From Synechococcales cyanobacterium C42_A2020_086 (GTDB lineage: Bacteria; Cyanobacteriota; Cyanobacteriia; Elainellales; Elainellaceae), in contig JACYLU010000031.1 in the NCBI GenBank assembly GCA_015272325.1, positions 62,001-126,000 on the forward strand: a DNA stretch of 64,000 nt, given 5' to 3'. A program made the translations under genes and the position numbers. The stretch's first letter is position 1. Each line of letters opens with the position of its first letter. Of this stretch, positions 46,305 to 54,823 are shown in pieces. Under the pieces are notes generated by a model, which worked only from the letters and a program-made list of their open reading frames with translations, did not search any database and had not been told where the DNA came from.

Positions 46305-46852
46305 GAAGCATTACCGAAGGTCGGAATTGGATGCGACGGTCCTCCGAGACGCGGGAAGCTGGGCAGATCAAGCTGGCTAATGCGGCGATTGCGTACAGCT
46401 AGACGGTAGCTGACGCTTTGCAGCTCGGCGTGCAGTTGACGATTCTCTCGCTGGATCTGCGCCACCTTCTCGCGAATCGGGATCAGGCGCTGCTCAAACT
46501 TCTCGTGATAAACCCGCGGCAACTCTTGCACCAACTGCTCCAACATCCGGGTGCGCTCGGTCGCTTCCTGCGCGGTTTGGCGTAGCGTCTGAATCTCGGC
46601 ATCGCGTTCTGTAATCTGCCCCTGGTAGAACGCCACCTGCTCCTCAACGCTTTGCAACTGCTCGCGCAGGGCCCGCACTTCAGCATGCTGCCGTTCCGAT
46701 AGTTCGGGTTGAGGTGTAGCAGCGGCATTGCCCTTGACCAAACGAAACAGTTCTTGGGAAAGCTGCTGGACCAACTGATCGCGGACGGACAATTCCTCGC
46801 GCAGTTGCGCCACTTCGGCCTGAAGTTCCGGTATGGTGGAAAGAGTAGACAT
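46301..46852 (-). CDS. Coiled-coil protein
   Basis: 183 residues from ATG 46852; longer readings overlap the upstream reductase gene. Nearly the whole protein is heptad-rich: IPELQAEVAQLREELSVRDQ, LVQQLSQELFRL, EVRALREQLQSVEEQVAFYQ, ITERDAEIQTLRQTAQEATE, KFEQRLIPIREKVAQIQREN. The C-terminus (SFPRLGGPSHPIPTFGNAS) is non-helical. No enzymatic motif. It starts 8 bp after the reductase stop and overlaps the next gene by 4 bp, so it is probably a structural or scaffolding partner in the same operon (inference). Confidence 0.82.
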   Translation of the reverse strand: MSTLSTIPELQAEVAQLREELSVRDQLVQQLSQELFRLVKGNAAATPQPELSERQHAEVRALREQLQSVEEQVAFYQGQITERDAEIQTLRQTAQEATERTRMLEQLVQELPRVYHEKFEQRLIPIREKVAQIQRENRQLHAELQSVSYRLAVRNRRISQLDLPSFPRLGGPSHPIPTFGNAS

Positions 46853-46860
46853 CTCGGTTG

Positions 46861-47862
46861 TCACGGTACTGCTCCAATTAAGTTTTGCTCCCAACGGCGA
46901 GGCTCGGAAACCCGACGGATGTCTCGCCAGATTGCTGTAGCAGCTAATGTACCATCTGCAACCGCAATTGACACTTGATTTAGACCTTCTTTTAAATCTC
47001 CAACTGCAAAGATTCGTGGATGGCTGGTGCGGCACATGTTATCTGTTACGAGATTCTCGCCGTTCCACTCTAATGACTCGATTCCCTTCAAGTATTCGTT
47101 GTGATAGTGCGATCCCATTGCTACTAGTCCTGTATCCAGCTCAACGGTGCTGCCGTCGATCAATTCCACGCCAGTCATGGTGTGATTGTGCCCTAAAAAC
47201 TGCTTGATGGGCGTCTCAATCAGAGGATAGCCGTGGTCGCGCAGCTTTTGCCGCATCTCGCTGCCGACTTCGACCTGACCATGGGTGAACACCGTGATGT
47301 AGGGCGTGAACCAATTCAACACAAAGGCGGTGTTGATTGCGCCTTCGGATCCCACAAACAGACCACAGCGCTGATCCATCATTTCGTAACCATCGCAGAT
47401 CATGCAGACATGCAGGTTATAGCCAGCATAATCGTAGACGTTCTGCATATTGTCGAGATGGGGCAGTCTATCAATAATGCCGCTGGCTGCAATCACGTAC
47501 TTGGAGCGAAATACCGGATAAATACTGCTTTGTCGACCAACTTTCACCTTGACAGCAAAGGTGTCTCCTTCATCGCGTACCTCTTCAACAAACCCGCGCA
47601 GATAGTCGGCTCCCAACGCCAAGATGTGCTCCTGTCCGTGCTTTAGCAAATCTCGACCAGGGGTTTCCGGCGGCAGACCCAGATAATTGCGCAGCTCCTG
47701 CATCCAGAAGGATCGCCCTCGTCCCTTCTCGACGACAAGGCAAGAAAGTCCGTAGCGCTGCAAATAGATTGCGGCCGACAGCCCTCCCGCACCGCCGCCC
47801 ACAATAATAGCGTCATAGAGATGGTCGAGGCGTTGATCCAAGTTTTGCTTGGTAAGTTTCAT
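46861..47862 (-). CDS. Thioredoxin-reductase-like flavoprotein lacking the NADPH motif
   Basis: 333 residues from ATG 47862 (GTG 47901 adds 13 unlike residues). DAIIVGGGAGGLSAAIYLQRYG is the FAD Rossmann motif, LHVCMICDGYEMMD holds the redox CxxC at the thioredoxin-reductase position, and RIFAVGDLKEGLNQVSIAVADG is the second FAD block. The place of the NADPH-binding GxGxxA reads VGSEGAINTAFVLNWF, and the Arg-rich phosphate site is absent (VFTHGQVEVGSEM). This fits cyanobacterial NADPH-independent relatives (ferredoxin-linked or diflavin-linked disulfide oxidoreductases, known from Gloeobacter and Synechocystis). Which type cannot be settled here. It heads a three-gene operon. Confidence 0.85.
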   Translation of the reverse strand: MKLTKQNLDQRLDHLYDAIIVGGGAGGLSAAIYLQRYGLSCLVVEKGRGRSFWMQELRNYLGLPPETPGRDLLKHGQEHILALGADYLRGFVEEVRDEGDTFAVKVKVGRQSSIYPVFRSKYVIAASGIIDRLPHLDNMQNVYDYAGYNLHVCMICDGYEMMDQRCGLFVGSEGAINTAFVLNWFTPYITVFTHGQVEVGSEMRQKLRDHGYPLIETPIKQFLGHNHTMTGVELIDGSTVELDTGLVAMGSHYHNEYLKGIESLEWNGENLVTDNMCRTSHPRIFAVGDLKEGLNQVSIAVADGTLAATAIWRDIRRVSEPRRWEQNLIGAVP

Positions 47863-47981
47863 GGCATTGAAAGATGTAACAGCATGCAAGGATAGACCCA
47901 CTAGGCATTCTTTATTATGAAGGGTGGGCTGGGGCTGGACTGAGACCTATAGGTTTTATTAAGTTTTATTTGGAGAAAGTT

Positions 47982-48289
47982 ATGTTTAAGCGTTGGGTGC
48001 AGCGATTAGCCCCTCCCTTACCCTCGAAGATTGGCTCGGCGCGGGGGCAATTCTCAGCCAGCTAGAGGGCAGATTGTCACCCGGGACGCAGGCCGCAGTG
48101 GTCACCTTCTACAGTTATCGAGATCGGCTGCCATCCGGCTTGCGGCAGTGCAGCTCTGGCAAGGAACTAGTGGAGCGAGGCTTCGCAACCGATGTCGAGT
48201 TGGCGGCGCAGCTCAATGCCAGTGACGCGGTTGCTCGGTTGATACAAGGTGCTTTTCAGAGCGAAAAGGATACCCCTCCAAACGATTAG
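47982..48289 (+). CDS. Small conserved protein with an apparent frameshift near its start
   Basis: ATG 47982 has a GGAGAAAG ribosome site and reads MFKRWVQRLAPP, but this frame stops at 48063-48065. The frame that continues as SLTLEDWLGAGAIL, VVTFYSYRDRLPSGLRQC, GKELVERGFATDVELAAQL to the TAG at 48287-48289 opens only after a TAA at 47987-47989 and has just a TTG (47993) with poor ribosome-site spacing. One missing base in the run gcccctccc (48010-48018) would join the two. The gene is therefore either frameshifted, translated from TTG, or affected by a sequencing error. Function unknown; no membrane segment. Confidence 0.55.
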
Positions 48290-48300
48290 CCGGAGGGGTA
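48264..48300 (-). terminator. Intrinsic terminator of rpsF
   Basis: Nine-base-pair stem TACCCCTCC (48271-48279) with GGAGGGGTA (48292-48300); on the minus strand it is followed by TCCTTTT. It lies 32 bp after the rpsF stop and overlaps the 3' end of the convergent small gene. Confidence 0.75.
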
Positions 48301-48331
48301 AAGGATAATCAACTCTTAGAGCTTAGAAGCC

Positions 48332-48649
48332 CTATTCCTCGGGAGCAGCTCCTGCCATCGCCGGATTTTCTACCTTCACCGTTAGAAATCGAATCACTTC
48401 GTCGCTAAGGCGCATAGCCCGCTCTAGGACTGCCACCGTGTTGCCGCTGCTGGTATAGTTCATCTGCACGTACACCCCTTCCCGGTGCTTGTCGATCTCA
48501 TAGGCTAGGCGACGCTTGCCCCGGTGCTGGGTTTCCAAGTCTTGAACGCCCTGATCGCGCAGGATAGCTTGATATTTCTCAATTGCCTGATCAGTTTGCT
48601 CGTCTCCGAGGTCCGAGCGCAAGATATACATCGTTTCGTAACTGGGCAT
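48332..48649 (-). CDS. rpsF: 30S ribosomal protein S6
   Basis: 105 residues from ATG 48649, preceded by AAGGAG nine bases upstream; a longer reading from 48721 is rejected. [45 protein letters not shown] and [20 protein letters not shown] are the S6 ferredoxin-like fold. The protein binds 16S rRNA with S18 in the 30S platform. It is a single gene here, without rpsR or ssb beside it, as is common in cyanobacteria. An intrinsic terminator follows. Confidence 0.96.
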   Translation of the reverse strand: MPSYETMYILRSDLGDEQTDQAIEKYQAILRDQGVQDLETQHRGKRRLAYEIDKHREGVYVQMNYTSSGNTVAVLERAMRLSDEVIRFLTVKVENPAMAGAAPEE

Positions 48650-48810
48650 GACACAATTCTCCTTGTGGACAGATGGCTTCCGACCGCAGTTCTCCAGCGA
48701 CCCTAGAAACCGCTGCAGCAAAATAAGTCACTTACTGCATTCTCGAGAACCGGATAGTTCGATCAGAAGCAAGGATTTACAATCATATACCAGGTTTAAG
48801 TCAATCAACT

Positions 48811-49617
48811 ATGGCGCAGCGTTTTGTCCGAGTTCAAACGTCCACAGGACAGGTCTACTACGGCTTACTTCACCTGGATCGACGGGTACAGCTTCTCGAT
48901 GCCCCCCCGTGGTTGAAAGGGCAACCTACCGATCAAGAGCTGTCCGTGGGGCAATATCAGCTTCTAGCTCCCTGCGCTCCTTCAAAGATTGTGGCGGTGG
49001 GCAAAAACTATCTCAAGCATGCAGCCGAAATGGGCAGCGAAGTTCCGAAGGAGCCACTGCTATTTATCAAGCCTTCAACGGCGATTATCGCGCCAGAAGC
49101 CGCCATTGCCTATCCGCCTCAATCTAAGCGGGTAGATTACGAAGGAGAGCTGGCGCTCGTGCTAGGGGAACGCTGCGTTGACTGCACGCCCGAGCAAGCC
49201 CGCGCCAAAATCTGGGGCTATACAATCGCCAATGACGTGACCGCTCGGGATTTGCAGCGCAAAGACGGGCAGTGGACCCGCGCCAAAGGGTTTGATACCT
49301 TCTGCCCGCTCGGTCCTTGGGTGGTGCGAGAACTGAGCGCGGCTGCACGGCTGCAAACCTTTTTGAACGATGACGCTCTGCCGGTCCAATCTGCCTCGAT
49401 TGGTGACATGGTATTTCCGCCCGATGTGCTGGTAGCGACGATTAGCCAGGTGATGACACTGCTGCCGGGCGATGTTGTCCTCACAGGAACTCCGGAGGGC
49501 GTTGGTGAGCTGCATATCGGAGACCGCGTGCGCATCGAGATTGAGGGCATTGGCTCGCTAGAAAACCCGGTGGCAGCCCGCGAAGTATCAGTGTCTGCCG
49601 TGGCGTCTTCACTGTAG
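48811..49617 (+). CDS. Fumarylacetoacetate hydrolase family protein
   Basis: 268 residues. KIVAVGKNYLKHAAEMGSEVPKEPLLFIKPSTAII begins the FAH domain; VDYEGELALVLGERC provides the metal-binding Glu residues (E-x-E) and IANDVTARDLQRKDGQW the Asp and Arg/Lys. DVVLTGTPEGVGELHIGDRVRIEIEGIG is the C-terminal signature. Family members hydrolyse or decarboxylate acylpyruvates and oxaloacetate; substrate here is unknown. A bidirectional terminator lies 55 bp downstream. Confidence 0.92.
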   Translation: MAQRFVRVQTSTGQVYYGLLHLDRRVQLLDAPPWLKGQPTDQELSVGQYQLLAPCAPSKIVAVGKNYLKHAAEMGSEVPKEPLLFIKPSTAIIAPEAAIAYPPQSKRVDYEGELALVLGERCVDCTPEQARAKIWGYTIANDVTARDLQRKDGQWTRAKGFDTFCPLGPWVVRELSAAARLQTFLNDDALPVQSASIGDMVFPPDVLVATISQVMTLLPGDVVLTGTPEGVGELHIGDRVRIEIEGIGSLENPVAAREVSVSAVASSL

Positions 49618-49671
49618 GGCGTCTTTACTGTAGACTGTGGCGGCGTATGCTTCAAATCAGGCCCCTAAAAA

Positions 49672-49697
49672 ACCCCGTCGGGCTAAACCTGCGGGGT
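49672..49697 (+). terminator. Intrinsic terminator between convergent genes
   Basis: ACCCCG (49672-49677), 14-nt loop, CGGGGT (49692-49697), followed by CTTTC on the plus strand and by an A-run complement (T6) on the minus strand, so it may act in both directions for the FAH-family and Tic20 genes. Confidence 0.65.
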
Positions 49698-49726
49698 CTT
49701 TCGCGGAGTTTGCCGCACTAAACCTG

Positions 49727-49748
49727 TGACATCTAGATGACATCTAGA
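49727..49748. repeat. Exact tandem 11-mer
   Basis: tgacatctaga is present twice in tandem (49727-49737, 49738-49748) between the terminator and the 3' end of the Tic20 gene. Confidence 0.9.
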
Positions 49749-49782
49749 GATCTCTGATGGAACAACACCCTCGTGCGGGCAG

Positions 49783-50268
49783 CTAGTAGTTGCCAACCTG
49801 CATATGCACAGCAGCTGACAAGGTAGGAATTTCGGCGTAGCGCCCTAGCGCTGTTTGCACGACAGAATAGCCAACGGCTGCAATGGTGCCCAGGAAGACG
49901 ACGTTGAACAAGGTTTCTAGAATCAGTCCACCCTGAAGCACGGGCTGCAACACAAAGCTGACAATGATACTACACAGAATCAACACAATATCCAGCAGGA
50001 TGGCTTGCATGGTGTTGAATCGGATGAAATGACTAACCTTATCGTTGCGCACGACTAACAAGAAGAGCACAAAGAAAATGATTAGCCCCAAAAAGGGCAC
50101 GCCGCGATAGATTCCTGCCAAGGGCAACAGCGGAATCAAAACGGGCTGTAAGGCCGGAAATTGCCTAAAAAAAGGTCCAGCAAAATCAAGCACATCCAGA
50201 AGGGGCAACAGGTAAGGCAAACAAGCCAATATCCGATCTTTGGGGGTTACAGCACCGCGCCAGGTCAT
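49783..50268 (-). CDS. Tic20 family membrane protein
   Basis: 161 residues with four hydrophobic segments (about 14-60 in two, 80-125, 130-150). ILACLPYLLPLLDVLDFAGPFF, RGVPFLGLIIFFVLFLLVVRN and SHFIRFNTMQAILLDIVLIL are the Tic20 core; the chloroplast protein is part of the inner-envelope import channel, and cyanobacterial members are plasma- or thylakoid-membrane proteins of unclear role. ATG 50268 has GGAG eight bases upstream. Confidence 0.93.
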   Translation of the reverse strand: MTWRGAVTPKDRILACLPYLLPLLDVLDFAGPFFRQFPALQPVLIPLLPLAGIYRGVPFLGLIIFFVLFLLVVRNDKVSHFIRFNTMQAILLDIVLILCSIIVSFVLQPVLQGGLILETLFNVVFLGTIAAVGYSVVQTALGRYAEIPTLSAAVHMQVGNY

Positions 50269-50282
50269 CGTGTGATCTCCAA

Positions 50283-50312
50283 AATTAATGGGTCAGTAAT
50301 TAATGGGTCAGT
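50283..50312. repeat. Exact tandem 15-mer upstream of Tic20
   Basis: aattaatgggtcagt occurs twice in tandem (50283-50297, 50298-50312) in the leader or promoter of the Tic20 gene. Confidence 0.9.
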
Positions 50313-50538
50313 GGAAGGCTTCAATAAGCCTAGAATAACGTACTCCCCTGACTGAATTGTTAAACTAACCTTCACTTCTACGGCGTCAGGACACCCACCC
50401 AGCAAACTTCTATCCCAAGACTGATCAATTTGTTCAATCTGTAATCAATTTGCTGACCAAGCGGCACATTCAGCCGAACTTAGACTGCAAAGCTTTTTGG
50501 GCAACTCTGGCCAATTCAATCCTATTTCCAATCCAATC

Positions 50539-50736
50539 CTATTCAATGTGGGCGATGCGGAACCCCATCTGGCATTCGTACTGTTCGGGCTGATCGATCG
50601 TTCCTTTGCGGAGGGCCCGTCCGCAGCGAAGTTGACCCTGATGCCAGCGAGGTTGCCCACTTTGGTCCGCCATCAAGCAAGACTGACAGACCTGCTGCGG
50701 AGGAAGTATCTGATTCTCCATCAAGATTACTAACAT
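50539..50736 (-). CDS. Small Cys-rich protein
   Basis: 65 residues from ATG 50736, which has AGAGGTG just upstream; the in-frame ATG 50721 (MENQILPPQQVCQSCL) is the start I would expect from relatives. CQSCLMADQSGQPRW, LRCGRAL and YECQMGF provide four Cys spaced like a small zinc-ribbon, and the sequence is compact and polar. I have seen closely similar short proteins in other cyanobacteria without a known function. Upstream of Tic20 on the same strand. Confidence 0.65.
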   Translation of the reverse strand: MLVILMENQILPPQQVCQSCLMADQSGQPRWHQGQLRCGRALRKGTIDQPEQYECQMGFRIAHIE

Positions 50737-50863
50737 GTGACACCTCTGGCGTGTTGCCCGTCCCACTGATTCAATTTTATGTCAGGGTTTCTAGTCTCTT
50801 AGGCGGATTGATGTGTAGCTTAATACTTTGCTGAAATCATTGTCGTATCACGGATAGCGATTG

Positions 50864-51247
50864 TCAGGATGGATGATCCGGATGCGGCGAGTATTCAGAT
50901 GAAGTCTCTAGTTGGGTGGACAACGGCAGATTGGTTTGCAGCAGATGAATGAGTTCATCTAGAGCCGCTAGCTCGGCAGAGACATCCAGATCGACCAAGT
51001 GTGACTCTTGCAGGAGGCGCAGCCAGTAGCGAATTTCGCGAGCGTCTTTAGCCGCCATCCGCAGCTTGTCACTGGCAGAGCCGTCAACGCCTGTGGCAGC
51101 TTCCTCAACGCTGACTCCAATGCTGGTGCCGCTTTTCAGCAATTGACTCGACAGAATAAACTCTTGCCGTGCCTGAAGTTTTTTGTAGAGCCGAATGGTT
51201 ATGAGGGCAAACTCGAAACTTTGCTTCTGAATGACGCTTAAATCCAT
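50864..51247 (-). CDS. Four-helix-bundle protein (23S rRNA intervening-sequence protein family)
   Basis: 127 residues. SFEFALITIRLYKKLQARQEFILSSQLLKSGTSIGVSVEEA followed by KLRMAAKDAREIRYWLRLLQESHL is diagnostic for the S23/IVS protein family, a four-helix bundle that pentamerises. Some are encoded inside 23S rRNA insertions, but many, as here, are free-standing and of unknown function. The C-terminal SEYSPHPDHPS is unstructured. Confidence 0.9.
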   Translation of the reverse strand: MDLSVIQKQSFEFALITIRLYKKLQARQEFILSSQLLKSGTSIGVSVEEAATGVDGSASDKLRMAAKDAREIRYWLRLLQESHLVDLDVSAELAALDELIHLLQTNLPLSTQLETSSEYSPHPDHPS

Positions 51248-51396
51248 GCTGGCTCAGCAGAAAAATAGATGGTGTCTATTGTGAACCCAACCCATGAACC
51301 CTAAGCGACTAGCCGTTCCGAAAACTTGTCTGGCAACTGTCTAGTAAACCGTCTGGAACTAGATGAGAGCAAACAGCGATTCTGCTGGCTGCCGTG

Positions 51397-52317
51397 CTAA
51401 TTGCTGTGCACGCGGATGGCATACACCCAATCCTTGTAGGCAGGCTCTCGATTTTCAGTAATGGCGGTCAGTTTGTCTTTGAGTTGGGTTGTGATCGGTC
51501 GGTGAGTTGATAGGGAATAGTTCTCGATCCGGCGCACCGGCGTAATTTTAGCAGCCGTACCGCTGAGGAACACTTCGTCGGCAATGAATAGCTCCGACTT
51601 GTCGATGGGGCGTTCGATCACCGGAATACCGAGATCGCGAGCTAGGGTTAGGATGCTGTCGCGGGTAATGCCTTCCAGGATGTCTTGCTCAGCACCGGGC
51701 GTAATTAGCTGCCCGCGCCGCACGATAAAAATATTCATCCCTGAAGCTTCGCAGATCTTGCCTTGAGAGTTCATTAGGATTGCTTCATCAAAGCCAGATT
51801 CCACTGCCTCGGTTTTGGCCAGCGACGAGGTGATATACGCGCCGCTAATTTTGCCGCGCAGCGGTAGGCTTCGGTCTTCCTGCCGGTACCAGGAACTAAT
51901 GCGACAGCTTACTCCTTCGGGCGAGAGGTAGTCTCCTAGTTCCAGCCCATAGACAAAGAAATCCTTCTCAATATTGTGTAACCGAGGCGCAATCCCCAAA
52001 TCAGACGTGTAGACAAACGGGCGGATATAAAACGAAACCGTCGGTTGGTTCTTCTGCACAAATTCAGTAATAATCTGCTGAATTTTGTCGGCGGGCAGGT
52101 CGTAGTGGAGATAGCGAGCGCTGTCGCTGAGACGCTGACAGTGGCGGTCGAGCCGGAACAGCAGCACCTGACTGGGATCATTCGGGTCGGGAATACCGCG
52201 TAGCCCGCCAAAGGCTCCGGTGCCATAGTGCAACGCATGGGTAGCAATGGAAACCTTAGCGTCTTGAAAGGGAACAAACTGGTTTTGTAAATAGGCGATT
52301 GGCAAGAAGTTGTGCAT
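51397..52317 (-). CDS. ilvE: Branched-chain amino acid aminotransferase (class IV)
   Basis: 306 residues from ATG 52317 with GGAG close upstream; a longer reading from 52371 is rejected. FVPFQDAKVSIATHALHYGTGAFGGLRG contains the Tyr/Arg substrate loop, LFRLDRHCQRL follows, GKISGAYITSSLAKTEA carries the probable PLP lysine, and FDEAILMNSQGKICEASGMNIFIV plus LEGITRDSIL are class IV signatures. It interconverts Val, Leu, Ile and their 2-oxo acids using glutamate, linking to the GOGAT pair elsewhere in the window. Confidence 0.93.
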   Translation of the reverse strand: MHNFLPIAYLQNQFVPFQDAKVSIATHALHYGTGAFGGLRGIPDPNDPSQVLLFRLDRHCQRLSDSARYLHYDLPADKIQQIITEFVQKNQPTVSFYIRPFVYTSDLGIAPRLHNIEKDFFVYGLELGDYLSPEGVSCRISSWYRQEDRSLPLRGKISGAYITSSLAKTEAVESGFDEAILMNSQGKICEASGMNIFIVRRGQLITPGAEQDILEGITRDSILTLARDLGIPVIERPIDKSELFIADEVFLSGTAAKITPVRRIENYSLSTHRPITTQLKDKLTAITENREPAYKDWVYAIRVHSN

Positions 52318-52610
52318 TGGTCTCCACTCCCATACGAACGAACCCAGGCTATCAGGATTTCTAGCATTCACAGCTTAGTGCCTAATAAACAAGTCAGGCA
52401 ACTGCCCGCGACCGGTGGCGCAACAAAGACCTGATCCCGACGGTTGATAGCAATTATCCAACTGCTCAGCCAGTTTGGCCGATCCCCTAACCTTAAACCA
52501 GCGTGTTAGCGTTTGCGGGATTCGGGGTATTTTGATCAGATGAGTTGACCCAGGAGCCTCGCTTGAACAGTGAGCTAGTCGGTTGCCCCCGATCCATTTC
52601 CCAGCCCAGC

Positions 52611-54374
52611 ATGATCGACGCGATAGTCAGCGAAAAACTCAAATTGATGGTGGTGGACGATGAAGCCGACAACCTCGATTTGCTGTATCGCACCTTTCGT
52701 CGAGATTTTATTGTATTCAAAGCCAACAGTGCGGCAGGCGCGCTACAGATCCTGGAGCAAGAAGGCGAGATGGGCATCATCATCTCGGATCAGCGCATGC
52801 CCGGCATGAACGGCACGGAATTCCTCAGCCGAACCGTAGAGCGCTTTCCAGACACCATTCGGATTCTGCTCACTGGCTATACCGATGTAGAAGATCTCGT
52901 GGGTGCCATCAATGCTGGCAAGGTGTTTAAATACATTACAAAACCCTGGAATCCGAAGGATCTGAAAACGGTCGTGCTGCAGGCTGCGGAAACCTACCGC
53001 GTCGTGAAGCAGCGAACTAATGAACTGCATCGAGCTTTGCGGCGAGAGTCAATCTTCAATGCGGTCACAACGGCGATTCGAGAGTCGCTAGATTACCGCA
53101 ACATGCTGCAAACCGTAGTAACGACCATTGGGCAGACCTTTGCCGCCGATCATTGTGTGCTTCGTCCGGTGGCCTCCGGGGGAGTCTCTGGCTGTCACTA
53201 CCAAATTTTGCTAGAGACCTTTTCCTTTGTTGCTTCAACGCTGGCTCCTCCAGACCAGCAATTAGATATCAGCACGATTCCAGAGCTAGATCCAACTCAG
53301 CTAAATAGGTTGCTCGTCGAGCGGAGCATCCAGCTGATCCCAACCAATGTGGATTGTGCCCACACGCGCCTCATTGTGCCCTTGACCTATCAGCAGGAAC
53401 TGTTGGCCGTCTTGGTGCTCTGCAAGCATGGCAGCGATCATCCTTGGATGCCCGACGAAATTCAGCTGATTGAGGAGGTGGCTGGACAAGCAGCATTGGC
53501 TCTCTCACAAGCGAAGCTGTATCAGCGTATTCAGGAGCAAACTGAGCAAATGCGAGCCGAGCTAGCGGTGGCGCGGCAAATTCAAATGAACCTGCTGCGA
53601 CAGCAACCGCCGCAACTGGAGAGTGTTAAAATCCAGGCCCACTGTTTGCCGGCTCGGGAGGTTGGGGGAGATTTTTTTGAAATCTATGTGCATCCCCAGG
53701 GTGATATTTGGTTAGCTGTAGGCGATGTGTCGGGTAAGGGCGTGCCGGCCGCGCTATTTATGGCGAGTGCGGTCTCTCTGCTGCGACGTGAATTAGCCCA
53801 CGAGATTTCACCAGAGCCAGAGCAGGTGATGAAAAATCTCAACGCCAGCTTGTCAGAAGATTTAGTCAGCAGCAACTGTTTTATTACGATTGTTTTGGCA
53901 CGCTACACGCCAGCAACCTATGAGCTGGTGTATGCTAACGCCGGACACATTTACCCCATGGTGTGGTCGCATCGGCAAAAGCGTGTTGCCTTGCCCAAGT
54001 CGGGTAAACCTGAGCAAACCAGTTGGCCCAAGTCAGGGTCACCAAACCCGTGCGAAGGAATACCCACCTATCTACAGGTCCGAGGGGTGCCGCTAGGCAT
54101 TCTGCCAACTTGGAAGGCACCTGCCGAGCGACTCACTCTCAAGCCAGGCGATGTGCTGCTGCTGACAAGCGATGGCATTACCGAAGCAACCGTCGGCAAT
54201 GGCTCAGCCGAACCCGCTACGGAATCAAGTTCCATGCTGAGACAAATTGGACTATGGCAACTGCTCCTGCAGCAGCCAGGTGACTTGAACCTCAAAGATC
54301 TTCTGGATACCCTTCAGTCGCGGACTCAGGTTCAGGAAGACGACCAGACCATTCTTGCTTTGGAGGTTCTGTAG
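52611..54374 (+). CDS. Response regulator with GAF and PP2C (RsbU-type) phosphatase
   Basis: 587 residues from ATG 52611; a TTG at 52545 is an unlikely start. Residues about 8-130 form a receiver: LMVVDDEADNLDLL, ISDQRMPGMNGTEFL with acceptor Asp, LTGYTD and ITKPW (Lys). A GAF domain occupies about 170-315, then a helical linker QEQTEQMRAELAVARQIQMNLL and the SpoIIE-type phosphatase (about 350-585) with EVGGDFFEIY, VGDVSGKGVPAALFMA, YANAGHIYPMV and LLTSDGITEA, which provide the metal Asp residues. Such enzymes dephosphorylate an anti-sigma antagonist. A proline/glycine-rich loop (PKSGKPEQTSWPKSGSPNP) is inserted after YANAGH. The RsbW-like gene follows by 3 bp. Confidence 0.93.
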   Translation: MIDAIVSEKLKLMVVDDEADNLDLLYRTFRRDFIVFKANSAAGALQILEQEGEMGIIISDQRMPGMNGTEFLSRTVERFPDTIRILLTGYTDVEDLVGAINAGKVFKYITKPWNPKDLKTVVLQAAETYRVVKQRTNELHRALRRESIFNAVTTAIRESLDYRNMLQTVVTTIGQTFAADHCVLRPVASGGVSGCHYQILLETFSFVASTLAPPDQQLDISTIPELDPTQLNRLLVERSIQLIPTNVDCAHTRLIVPLTYQQELLAVLVLCKHGSDHPWMPDEIQLIEEVAGQAALALSQAKLYQRIQEQTEQMRAELAVARQIQMNLLRQQPPQLESVKIQAHCLPAREVGGDFFEIYVHPQGDIWLAVGDVSGKGVPAALFMASAVSLLRRELAHEISPEPEQVMKNLNASLSEDLVSSNCFITIVLARYTPATYELVYANAGHIYPMVWSHRQKRVALPKSGKPEQTSWPKSGSPNPCEGIPTYLQVRGVPLGILPTWKAPAERLTLKPGDVLLLTSDGITEATVGNGSAEPATESSSMLRQIGLWQLLLQQPGDLNLKDLLDTLQSRTQVQEDDQTILALEVL

Positions 54375-54377
54375 TCC

Positions 54378-54815
54378 ATGAGAACTGAGCTGCATGTACC
54401 AAGCGATCTGAAATTTCTCCGCATTGTCGAAGAGTGGCTGCTAGGCTCTCTGGAAATTGCTCTGCCGGATCAAATTGATTGGTCGGGTCAGGCGAACCGG
54501 CTGCGGTTGGTGCTGGTGGAAGCCTACTCCAACGTTGTGCGACATGCCCATCGAGGTCAACCCAATTTACCGATTTTGCTGCGTCTAGAGTTGAAGGGGC
54601 GTAACCTGCATCTGGAGATCTGGGACCACGGCGATGGATTCAATCTAGCAGACTACTTACCGCCGATTCCAGAACAGCATCCCGAAGGCGGCTATGGTTG
54701 GCTGATTTTGCATCGATTGATGGACAAGGTCGAGTATCGTCTCCAGATCAATGGGCAAAACTGCCTAATGCTAGAGACAACGTTGCCTACCGAAGAGCAG
54801 CCTGGCCCCATTTAA
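54378..54815 (+). CDS. RsbW-like anti-sigma factor / serine kinase
   Basis: 145 residues of the GHKL ATPase fold: LRLVLVEAYSNVVRHAH is the N box (E-x3-N), EIWDHGDGFNL the G1 box and EGGYGWLILHRLMDKVEY the G2 region. It starts 3 bp after the phosphatase gene, so the pair is cotranscribed and forms a partner-switch candidate. The sigma factor and the STAS antagonist are not in the window. Confidence 0.92.
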   Translation: MRTELHVPSDLKFLRIVEEWLLGSLEIALPDQIDWSGQANRLRLVLVEAYSNVVRHAHRGQPNLPILLRLELKGRNLHLEIWDHGDGFNLADYLPPIPEQHPEGGYGWLILHRLMDKVEYRLQINGQNCLMLETTLPTEEQPGPI

Positions 54816-54823
54816 TTGCCAGT

